From positions 25,752,614-25,777,613 of the forward strand of contig NC_135557.1 in NCBI RefSeq assembly GCF_964340395.1: a stretch of DNA of 25,000 nucleotides, in the 5' to 3' direction. The notes beneath the pieces are model-generated. The model made no database searches. It worked only from the letters and a program-made list of their open reading frames with translations, and had not been told where the DNA came from. Below, in pieces: positions 1-11,900 of the stretch (position 1 is its first letter; the number at the start of each line of letters is the position of its first letter). The DNA comes from Glandiceps talaboti. Taxonomy: Eukaryota > Hemichordata > Enteropneusta > Spengelidae. The translations under genes and the position numbers were made by a program.

Positions 1-1739
1 GTTTAACTATATGCAGACGTCCATTTCAAAGAGATTGATATGTCTTATTACGTTATTACATACTACTACAACGTTTACTACTAATGTCAACTTCTACAGG
101 TCAATGTCATGTCGTCCTTGAAGATACGCTACTGTTTAGAGTTCAAGATCCATTTATCTAATCTAACCAATTGTCCGTTCGTACAAATGGCCGTAAATAT
201 ATGTATTGTATACCATACCGGACTGAGTTTAGTCATTGACTTCGTCTGTTTGTATAAGTAAGGTGCAGTGGGTCATGAAAGAGGCTAGATGTATGGTTAC
301 CTCGGTAACATTCAGATTGGTTGTGTTATCACTATGAAGGGATGGGTAATGATTAACTCTTTCAGCTTCAGTTGAGGGAGTTAGTTGTGAAGTTACAGAG
401 ATTGACCGCATACGTGCCATACACTAAAATGAAAGTAAGGATTCCATTGTCTAGTTTAAATGAAAACGAATTTTTTTTGATAAAGTAATCAAATGTAATG
501 AGATTCAACTATTGAAAGTTAGCAAAACATTAGAATTACGTGTCATCAGGTAGAGAGAAAAACTGTCTAGAGTCTAGAGTTGAAGTGGGTAAGCAAACAC
601 AAGTGGTTGAAAATCCATGACAATTTTAAAATCATCCACTATGTATCGTGTTTTGGTATATTTAGAGGGGGGATGAAGAAAGATAACACAGCATACCATA
701 TAGACAGTCTTACCTTCTGTTTATATGTACGTTGGCGAAGAATGATAATCCTGTACCAAGTAAGTTTCAGCGATTTCGTACTTATGTCGACGAACTGAGG
801 GGGAGAACAGACGCTTAACATCAGCCGATTCCATTCATATCAAAGGGGTGATATAATATATACGAACGTCATTCAATTGAAATACCACTCATCAACGTGA
901 GCAAATTTCCAAAAGATATCTAAGTAATGTTATGGCACACAAAACTCTGGGAGTAATTGGAGTAATATACACTTTCAAAAGACAGCGACAAATAATATCA
1001 TGTTACCATGACACCCACTGCCCCTGGCTACATAAGGTATCTCCAAGTCATTAGTGAAGTGCTGACAAATGATGGATTGATTCGTGGAACTCATAAAACA
1101 TAAACATGCAGATATTACCAACATATTTCGAATTCTTTTTGTCGACATGCCATATGATGAAATTTACATTTCTCTTCGGTGTATCCCACGTAAAGTATAT
1201 AGTGTTGTTAGGAATAGGATCTAGATTTTGACCTTTGACCTGTAACCTGTATTTGACGATGAGGATTAACTTATGACAAAAAAAGTTTTTTTATGACATT
1301 GTGTCTGCCGACAAATAATGGTTATTTTATTGTCAGTGTCAGTATGAACAACTTTTTAGTCCCTCAAAGGGGGGGGGACTATTACAGTTTGCTTTTTTTG
1401 AGTCATTTACCCTTGACCTTCACTGGTCTCCACTATCACATTCAGTGGTCAATTATCAAAATCCCGCCTTTTCTGCATATCACACAATGTATTATTTATT
1501 TGTCACCACGAATGTATTTTAAACTCAGGTCAGTCCTACACATAGAAGGAAAGTATTTGAGAGAGGACTTGCTATATCTTTATAACTACTTGGGCTTGAT
1601 TTATAACCAACAAACTCCTCCCAAGGCAAATAAGGAAGAACACTGTGTTGCTGAGCATGCGCACTTCATTAAACAACAACATATCTGTAGTGTGGGGGAG
1701 TACCTTGGAATATATCAGCTGGTATCCAGGAAAACCAAC
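1..1739. other. Upstream region of NADSYN1, no recognised gene
   Basis: AT-rich sequence with only short open frames that resemble no protein I know. There is no clear TATA box or CpG-rich stretch, and I cannot place the transcription start. A frame open from 1293 runs without a stop into exon 1 of NADSYN1, but the upstream part has no family resemblance and is treated as 5' UTR or promoter sequence. Confidence 0.5.
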
Positions 1740-1824
1740 ATGGGACGTACAGTGACATTAGCGACCTGTTGTCTTAATCAATGGGCAATGGAATTCCAGG
1801 GAAACTTAGAGAGAATTCTAAAAA
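1740..1824 (+). CDS. NADSYN1: NADSYN1 exon 1 (residues 1-28, first base of S29)
   Basis: Starts [10 protein letters not shown], matching the family's usual N terminus MGRKVTVATC, in the context CCAACATGG. Ends inside a serine codon (A|GT) at donor GTAAGT. Contains the conserved LNQWA segment of the first nitrilase strand. Noncoding upstream exons cannot be excluded. Confidence 0.93.
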
Positions 1825-2864
1825 GTAAGTGAAAATCATCCGTCCAGTGGATGAGTAAAACAACTGATTAGAAGAAGAGCACTTTATCCTTTGGCTCAGG
1901 TGTTAATCTGTTTTTGTATTTAATTGGGTTTACTATGTTGACTAGTACTCTCATGAAGAGTAAACAACTGGAAATTGTTGTCGAATCAACAAACATATTA
2001 CAAGAAAGATATTGTAATACACAAATACACACTTGTATTTTTCTATACAATATATGCCCTTTCATGTTGGTCATTGTTAGTAATATTTATGAGACGTATA
2101 ATAAAATGTCCACGTGATTCCTTATGAATGTTATCAGAACTTGAAGACCCTGTGAACAAATTTGGCCTTTCCAACTAGTTGCCACAAGTTTTATAATAAA
2201 TTTATGCCTAAACGTATTTCGAAAACTTTCAAGGGTTTACTTTAAAAATTGCTAAAAACATACTTGTCTTTCGTCAATGATTTCATGAGCCCGGTGAATC
2301 ATATAGGTGTTGGTATTGTCGTACGGTCAAATTAGAACCTAAGATGCTAACATTTCGTTGTTTCATTTATTAATACAGGTATAGAGATGGCAAAATCCAA
2401 GGGTGCAAGATACAGGCTTGGTCCCGAGTTGGAAATTAGGTAATGTGTCATGTTTTACCGTACAATAGTGTCTATAAATGGCCAAGGTCAGTCCACGTAT
2501 ATGTGTTAACATCCATTTGACATTGGGTTAACGGACTATCCTTTATTATGTAAATACCATTTTATAGGATAGCTTTGTATAAAATATATGAATGTATGCA
2601 TGTATGTGTATGTATAATAATGTTCTTATATAGCGCTCGGATCAGAATGGCACAATGGCCCTTTAGTCTTCCTCAACTCCCCGGGGAGCATACAATACAT
2701 TCACATTGCAACCTACATCCTACCCAATTATACAGCTGGGTTGACTGAGGCACATTCGTGGTTCAAATCTTGCCCAAGCACTTTAGCCCACTCAGGGCTC
2801 GAACCTGCAACTTGTAGATTCCAAGCCGGTCACGCTAACCATTCACACATCATGACTCCACGTA

Positions 2865-2929
<65 letters not shown>

Positions 2930-5900
2930 ATATGTATGTATGTATGCATGCATGCATGCATGCATGTATGTATGTATGTATGTATGTATGTATGTATGTA
3001 TGTATGTATGTATGTATGTATGTATGTATGTATGTATGTATGTATGTATGTATGTATGGCCAAATTAGAACCTACAATGGTTCAATATTGCATTTATAGT
3101 TTTCTGTATACTAATAGACAATGTAAAAACTAGTTTAATCTTAGTTGTGAGAGGGCGCTCTTCACAAGTTTGCCGACAGCCAGGGATGACACGTGCCTTA
3201 GTACTCCGTATGTGTTATTGACTTGAGAATATAGTCCGGATGGTTGTCGGTTTGAGCAATGCAAATGGGATCATAAATTGTATTTTGGGTCACTGCACAT
3301 AGTCTTTAGACTGAGATCCTTTGTACGACTAGGCATTTGTAAGTTTCGGCATAGGATTCCGAGTTTTGATGTAGTGATTTGATTGAAAAGTTTAAAAAGT
3401 GATGACTAGCGACTGGACAAGCAGGTGAAGATGCAAGGCGCACAGACTGCTGCTGTTGGTGATGGCGAAATTCGTCTAAGAATTGTCGTAATTTGGCATC
3501 TTTCGGACAATGGTGCCAGTCAGAAGTGTACTTATAGTGAGAGGAAGGATCAGTAGCTGTATCGAATAAATTACGGCCTGATTTTGCTCTTCGATGTCAC
3601 TGTCATGAAAAGACTGGATGTGATACCAATCAACACGTGTCATGTGATCCGAAGTCTGTAACTGTACAGTGAAGTGGGAAGAGGAAATAAGCTAAGTGTG
3701 ACGCCGATGCTACAATGACAATTTCTCACAGATGTAAGTAAGTCGATAGTCTGTGTTGCCAAGTACAGTCAATGAACCATTAAAATGCTGTCTTCTGCAA
3801 GTTTAGTTCTTGGGCGACAAAACGTTTCTGCAAAGGGAATTAAATTGATCAGGTTAGAACAGAGCGCTTCAAGAGAAGTTAAATGTATAACCTGAACCCT
3901 GTAATTTGGAAGTACTCTACTTGATCAGTGAACCATTGAGGTACTGAAACTCTCAATTCCAGCCTGTAGTGTGTTTAACCATATATCGATACTGAGGACG
4001 TCAAGTGGGTGGGTATTGGAGGGAGTACAGCGCCACCAGTGCCAAGACATTTGAAACGTTCGTTTTGGACTGCATCGACTTTTGTGCTGCTACAGCGTGG
4101 TCGGATTTTGTGAACCACATGCAGAGATACTGTGATATCCTTGTATACTTTTAAAGAACTCAACTAGTTGTCAGAGACCTTTTTATGGAAGCACCCTTCA
4201 TCACTTTTTTTTGAAGTGAGCCTTTCCACTTGTTGTTATTACAGCAATATATTTTCATTCAACTTGCTCGTGTGTGTTGTCTATTGCTCTCACCCCAGTG
4301 TAAATTGGGTATTAAGAAGTCAGCCGTCGAACCACGAACCGAGCCCGTGTGTGTACGTGTTCTTATAAATTTCTTTCATGTAAGTTCCTTTTTCCCATGT
4401 ACTTTTATGAGCGGGCCATAAAAGGGTTATATATGCATGTACGAACCTCAGTGCATTGCCATCTTCAGAAGGTCATAATTATTTAATGGCGGGGCTGAGG
4501 CAAGAGCCTTGTGTATGTATGTGTATTTATCACATATGTTATACTCATCAAATCTTAACCTGTGTGATGTCAAACAGGACAGATCAAAAACCCGAATCAC
4601 CCCTACCGAACTTTTTTTTGAGAATGACTTGTTCCTGTCATTCTATGCTATGCTATGCTATGCTATACTATGCTACGATTATATTATGGTAATAATTATG
4701 TATTTTCAAAACTGGTAAATGCACACATTACCTTACATACATCCTTGGATGGTATGAATCTGATGTACAGTGGTACTATAATTATTTAATTCAATCTTGA
4801 ACTCATGTCGATGATCGATAATGATTACTGTTTAATGTAGCAGCTGGTAGCTTACTTACGTCTGACAAAATCCTGGAATGAATACAGTCAACCAGATGTA
4901 ACCTGAATGCGACAAAACTTTTAAATTGTTTTACCTTCACGCTTTGTCGGAAAGGAAAACTCTGTACTAGAAAAACATATACTACAATAAAACTTAATTT
5001 TTGAACTCCAGTCAACACATCGTGCATATCCGTTTCTGCAAATGTTGAGTTTGACGTATTTTCGAGTAAAGACAGTTTGTCTATATGGGATCGACACGAT
5101 ATCTTAGTAACTATTGTACCCATTCCAAGAAATTTAACATGCATATTCCTTACGTAAATCTCAAGAATGCAAACTTAAAATTTCATGTATAGTTTCAATC
5201 TTTGTACAAATGTGTAGGTCAACAATCAAAAGACTAGCGTTTTTTATCCTGGGTTTTCAGTTTGGTTGTATTTTGTGTTTGCAGTGGGTACAACTGTGCA
5301 GATCATTTCTATGAGTCGGATACTTGTCTGCATTCCTTTCAAGTATTGGCTGAACTTCTGAAGTCCCCAGTCACTCAGGATATCATTTGTGAGGTCGGCA
5401 TGTAAGTAACTATTACACTGAAATACTTTCAGGCAATGTATTGTAATATCTTTCTCTCAAATATATTTTGAAGTGGCCATGTGCTAAATTTTATTCATTA
5501 ATATTGTTTCAAGCTAAGGTCCTCAAAGTTGTATTAGTTGATAACAAAACTCATTCTACTGTTTATGTTTTTTTTCTACGATGCATGTGTGTGTGTGTGT
5601 GTGTGACATTTTCGGAAATACTTAATAGATAAAAAAAACCTGCTGTCGTTCATATATTTTGTTTACACAGGCCTATAATGCACAAGAATGTTCTTTACAA
5701 CTGTAGACTGGTTTTCTTGAACAGGTAAGTACTAAACCAGATACTCACCATCTAACAATAACAGGTAAGTACTAAACCAGATATTCACCATCTAACTATA
5801 ACTGGTAAGAACTAAACCAGATACTCACCATCTAACTATAACAGGTAAGTACTAAACCAGATTATCACCATCTAACAATAACAGGTAAGAACTAAACCAG

Positions 5901-8900
5901 ATTCTCACCATCTAACAATAACAGGTAAGAACTAAACCAGATATTCACCATCTAACTATAACAGGTAAGTACTAAACCAGATTCTCACCATCTAACAATA
6001 ACAGGTATGCACTAAACCAGATTCTCACCATCTAACAATAACTGGTAAGTACTAAACCAGATATTCACCATCTAACAATAACAGGTAAGAACTAAATCAG
6101 ATACTCACCATCTAACTATAACAGGTAAGTACTAAACCAGATTCTCACCATCTAACTATAACAGGTAAGAACTAAATCAGATACTCACCATCTAACTATA
6201 ACAGGTAAGTACTAAACCAGATTCTCACCATCTAACAATAACAGGTAAATACTAAACCAGATTCTCACCATCTAACAATAACAGGTAAGAACTAAACCAG
6301 ATTCTCACCATCTAACAATAACAGGTAAGAACTAAACCAGATTCTCACCATCTAACAATAACTGGTAAGTACTAAACCAGATTCTCACCATCTAACAATA
6401 ACAGGTAAGTACTAAACCAGATTCTCACCATCTAACTATAACAGGTAAGAACTAAATCAGATACTCACCATCTAACTATAACAGGTAAGTACTAAACCAG
6501 ATTCTCACCATCTAACAATAACAGGTAAATACTAAACCAGATTCTCACCATCTAACTATAACAGGTAAGAACTAAACCAGATATTCACCATCTAACAATA
6601 ACAGGTAAATACTAAACCAGATACTCACCATCTAACTATAACTGGTAAGAACTAAACCAGATACTCACCATCTAACTATAACTGGTAAGAACTAAACCAG
6701 ATATTCACCAGCTAACTATAACAGGTAAGTACTAAACCAGATTCTCACCATCTAACAATAACAGGTAAATACTAAACCAGATTCTCACCATCTAACTATA
6801 ACAGGTAAGAACTAAATCAGATACTCACCATCTAACTATAACAGGTAAGAACTAAACCAGATACTCACCATCTAACTATAACTGGTAAGAACTAAACCAG
6901 ATACTCACCATCTAACTATAACTGGTAAGAACTAAACCAGATATTCACCAGCTAACTATAACAGGTAAGAACTAAACCAGATTCTCACCATCTAACAATA
7001 ACAGGTAAGTACTAAACCAGATACTCACCAGCTAACAATAACAGGTATGCACTAAACCAGATACTCACCATCTAACAATAACAGGTAAGTACTAAACCAG
7101 ATTCTCACCATCTAACAATAACTGGTAAGTACTAAACCATATACACGCCATCTAAATAATGTGGGTGTTTTCGGGGTACTGCCAGCAATTAAAGATGGTT
7201 ACATACAATTATCCAAGCGAATGGTGATCGAAATGTGTGTCCATGGAAACAATTGGTACATTACAACCTCATTACCCAATAGTACATGTATCATAACATA
7301 TAATCATCTCTTGAATGAAAAAAAAGTTGTATCATTTTACTGCTGCTGCTTCAGTAAATGTAAATGTTACAATTTGTTTACAGAAAGATTCTGTTGATAC
7401 GTCCTAAGATAGATCTGTGTAATGCTGGTAACTACAGAGAAATGAGATGGTTCAAAGGATGGGATAAGATACGTACAGTAGAAGACTATTATCTACCAAG
7501 AATCATATCTGAAATTACTGGTCAGGTAGGTCATATGTGAAAGGGGGAACATTTCAGAACACTGTTTTATCCTCTTAGACCGATGTAATGAGGGCATATA
7601 TTTCATATCCTTTATACTGCATGACTGTCTAGTTTTTCTTTGCCTCGTTTACTTCCTCCTTAAACCAGATATTATGTGATATGGCTGCAATCTCATGTAT
7701 CCACCGGTTTAAATGTATAGTGTTTAATATTAATCTTTACGACCAGAATATGTCAGATGGGCCCGTAAGCTGTAATACCAACGTCTGCAAACCCCATATT
7801 TAGGGCCGTAGAGATTATTAGCATAAACATAATTTGAATCACATAAACTTCTAGTGACACATACAAATGTGAGAAAAATTGAAAGCCAGACCATCGAGGT
7901 AATGAATATATTGTCGAGCGCGCGATTTTGCCATATTTTGGCATGGCGCTGTTAGATTATTACCCGATATCACCTCTTCGTTCGTCCTATGTGTATTATG
8001 AGTGCTGTTAAAGCCCTTCTGATCTATTTTGGGTTTTGGGTTAGTACTAGTAACCTAAGCATAGCGCAACGAGGCATATGCGTGGTTATGTTGAGTCAGA
8101 TTATCTGCATTTGGTAACGAATTTGAAAACGGAATTCACATGGTACCCTATGCGAACATAGTGTCGTTTTGGTATGGGTACTTTAGTCAAGGTTTGCAGC
8201 TTTGCCGTTGATTTTCGTTTTGTAGAGAACCGTAGCAATAGGTGATGGTGTTCTATCAACCCTTGATACTTGTATTGGCATGGAGGTGTGTGAGGAATTA
8301 TGGACAGCAAGAAGGTAATACTAGATTCAAATCTTATGTAAGATGGTATAAATAATCTGACTAACTTTTCCTTTAGTAAAGTCGACAGACTTTGGTCAAA
8401 GAATGTAAATAAACAAAATATCAACCTGTGAACATGTACAGACGGTTTAACTTTTAATTTGTATTTATATCTGTATACATCTGTAATAAATTCATCGGTT
8501 GTAACAATAAATGTCAGAATTTGGTCAGGAATGGTTAAAACAACGATAAAGAGGTAGATGTGCATGGAAGCAAATGTAGATAGCACCTTTCGACAAGGAA
8601 GTGGTGATTTTGTACATTTTGGAACTATCTTTTCTCCAATCACTAGTGAAAACTCCAATTAACTTTAAACATGAGGTAATTGTATACAATGTGAAATATT
8701 TAATAATTGTGTATACTTAACTTTTAGCAGTTTTAACACATGCTAAAGGTTACCGTTGTTTGTTCTGGTCATTTCCAGTCCACATGTAGACATGAGTCTA
8801 GACGGTGTAGAGATATTTACTAACGGCAGTGCCAGTTACCATGAACTGGGAAAGGCATATAGGAAAGTAAATTTGATTAACTGTGCCATGGAAAAGGTAC

Positions 8901-11900
8901 GTTTGCTGGAAATTAGTCCTACAAATACATATAAAAGTGTGCAAAGGAAGATTTTTTGTGTTTTTAACCTGAATTACTAGTAAGCATATCCTTAAACGTC
9001 TTGGTATTTGTTTGTTGTTGTTGTTCTTCTTGTTCTTCTTGTTCTTCTTCTTCTTGTTCTTCTTGTTCTTCTTGTTCTTCTTCTTGTTCTTCTTCTTCTT
9101 CTTCTTCTTCTTCTTCTTCTTCTTCTTGTTCTTCTTGTTCTTCTTGTTCTTCTTCTTCTTCTTCTTCTTCTTCTTCTTGTTCTTCTTCTTCTTCTTCTTC
9201 TTCTTCTTGTTCTTCTTGTTCTTCTTCTTCTTCTTCTTCTTCTTCTTGTTCTTGTTCTTGTTCTTGTTCTTCTTCTTCTTCTTCTTCTTCTTCTTCTTCT
9301 TCTTCTTCTTCTTCTTCTTCTTCTTCTTCTTCTTCTTCTTCTTCTTCTTGTTCTTCTTCTTCTTCTTCTTCTTCTTCTTCTTCTTCTTCTTCTTCTTCTT
9401 CTTCTTCTTCTATCGTTGTTGAGGGGGGTCTGTACAAACACACTTAGTCATGATACAGACGATATAACATAATTAGACTAAACTATGTATATTTGTCAAG
9501 AATAATTGTAGAACATAGTGCCGACTTACTATGCTCACATTGGTTGGAATGTCAGCATTTCCTTCTATTTTCAGTGTGGGGGTATCTATGTGTATTCTAA
9601 CCTGAGAGGATGTGATGGTGAAAGGACGTACTTTGATGGTGGGTGTATGGTTAACATCAATGGGAATGTCATTGTACAGGGAGAACAGTTTTCACTTAAT
9701 GAAGTGGTATGTCTTTTCCTATGAATCAATGACTCCATATAATTAATGGACAGTTGTAATTTGCACAGTTTGGATATCATATATTTCAAATCTAATCATG
9801 GTAGACGAAATAGATGTTTTCCGTTTTTGTTCTGTACTTTCTAAACCTCGACGATGTATATCGTTTTACTCATTCCTGGTGGTGTTATTTCGATATGTTG
9901 CACCCGGAAAGGTTGGCGGTTGTGAGCGTCACGGTGTTGTAACAGGTCAATTTGAGTAGTGAAATTAAAATATTTTTAGTCAAGAGGACAAAACTGCCGA
10001 AATAGTAAATTATTCAAATATTGGTCCGATGCAGAAGAACTTTTCTGTAGTAGTATTATATAGCAGGACCAGTTTTCAAATGATGCCGCTAACAGAATAC
10101 ACAACTTGCAATCTAGACTGAGCATGCTCAGACGCAAAGGACTATGGGATTTTCTGTTGTTATCGTAATACCTAATCTGGAGCTACTGGTAGAATAAACT
10201 TCCCACATTGCTCAGGGTGACTATGAATTGATCATTTGTGGTTAAGAACAATGTAACATTATTGTTTACAATACTATTTGATTAGTATTTATTATCACAT
10301 TTCCCATGATGCAACATTCAACATGGCGTGTTTGCAAGTTCCCTATTAAACCACTGAGGAGAGTTTGTAGTGGAGTGTCTCCCTGATTTGTTTCAATCAT
10401 ACGGGACATTAAGCTGATGGTTCTAATCAGTAACATTCCTTAATTATTCTATTTTGAGTTACTGAGGGCAAAGGTCAGGGCATTCAGTCTGATTTTAATA
10501 GCTGACATTGAAATCTTATATGGGCAACCAGTGTATTAGGAATGACCAGGAAATGTCTTATTTACTCACTATGTATTTAGGAAGTTTACACAGCAGTTCT
10601 TGATCTCGAAGATGTTCGTAGTTTCAGAGGTGGATTCTCCAGTAGAGGCTTACAGGTAAAGAAATAATAGCTTTTTATATAATGGTAGGTCTTTTGATTC
10701 AACCTATCACAGTAGTGCAAGTAGCAGTCGTTCATCCAAAAAAGTTGGTAGTTGAACTAAAGTCCTGAAGACAATTAATGTTTAGCTAAAGTTAGTTATA
10801 ATGATGTCAGTATATATGAGAACATTTCAAAAGATGTAGGTTCAGTTGACGATTTGTCAGTTTGTTTATATATGGACGTTATTATGTAACATTTGTACTT
10901 GATTTTTACTAGTACTTTCATTACCTACACAGTTTGTCGGACTAGTGCGACTAGCCACACACTTCCGCAGATTTTGCTGCAAATTACCCTCACAAGTATT
11001 GTACTGCCGGTGTGCAGGTAACTGTGTAGCAAACTGGAAAGTTTTCTACACAGTACTCGCACTGGCTTTGTACAGAGCATTGCGGCTAGCACCACGGTTC
11101 CTGCACAGTGTTTGCTGTACAGCTTTTAAGGGAAAATACTGTCACACTAGTGCGGTTGTTATTCACTGTTCATAATGGTCATACACTGATGACATTGTAG
11201 CATTGGTTAGAACAGAACATCGAGTTGTAAGATTATCAATGCCAACAACTATACAGTTTCTATGTCGTGCACGCCCAATATATGCAATCTCATAGACTCG
11301 ATGAAAGGTGGTATTTTAGTTGGACCATTCGTAGACAATTTCACAATCGTGTTATTCAGCCTATGAAATCAACCAATTAAATGCCTACTGAAGCTATCTC
11401 AATATCCAACAATTAACCGGGGAATATAAAACACAACTCCTTATCTTGTTCAATTACAGGCTGCAAGTGTAAAGCCATATCCAAGAATTATGGTTGATTT
11501 CTCACTGTCACTAGAGGTCGATATAGCCCTACCGACATTACAACAAATAGAATGGCGGCACCATACATTAGAAGAGGAGATAGCATTTGGCCCAGCTTGT
11601 TGGCTGTGGGATTATTTACGTAGAAGTGGACAGGTAGTGCAATTTAATCATCAGTCTAGATCTCATGCAACCAACACTCAATATTACCATGTGACATACT
11701 GAATCACACATATAATGCAAATCATCATCTGAAAGCTTTTCAAATGGAGCCATGATATTAGTAGGAAATGCAAGTCATCACCACAAAGCCCTTCAAATGG
11801 AGCCATGATATTAGTAGGAAATGCAAGTCATCACCACAAAGCCTTTCAAATGGAGCCGTGATATTAGTAGGAAATGCAAGTCATCACCGCAAAGCCTTTC

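Noticed and set aside
1293-1739. N-terminal extension of NADSYN1 from an upstream in-frame ATG (149 extra residues)
   Set aside because: The extension has no nitrilase or targeting-sequence features, and the family starts at MGR(K/T)VT. The ATG at 1740 has a fair context. An open upstream frame of this length can occur by chance.
2741-3133. Open frames of VCVC and VCMY repeats
   Set aside because: Products of the TG/TATG microsatellite plus SINE sequence.
4803-5144. 113-residue minus-strand open frame in intron 2
   Set aside because: No recognisable motif or conserved splice structure; probably chance.
5721-7160. CRISPR array
   Set aside because: The units are contiguous 40-bp repeats without unique spacers, in a eukaryotic intron.
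8101-8658. 185-residue minus-strand open frame
   Set aside because: It lies antisense to NADSYN1 exon 6 and its flanking introns, with no recognisable domain or splice logic.
8964-9472. Long open frames (poly-E, poly-R, poly-S, poly-L, poly-F)
   Set aside because: All are translations of the TTC/GAA repeat lying wholly within intron 7.
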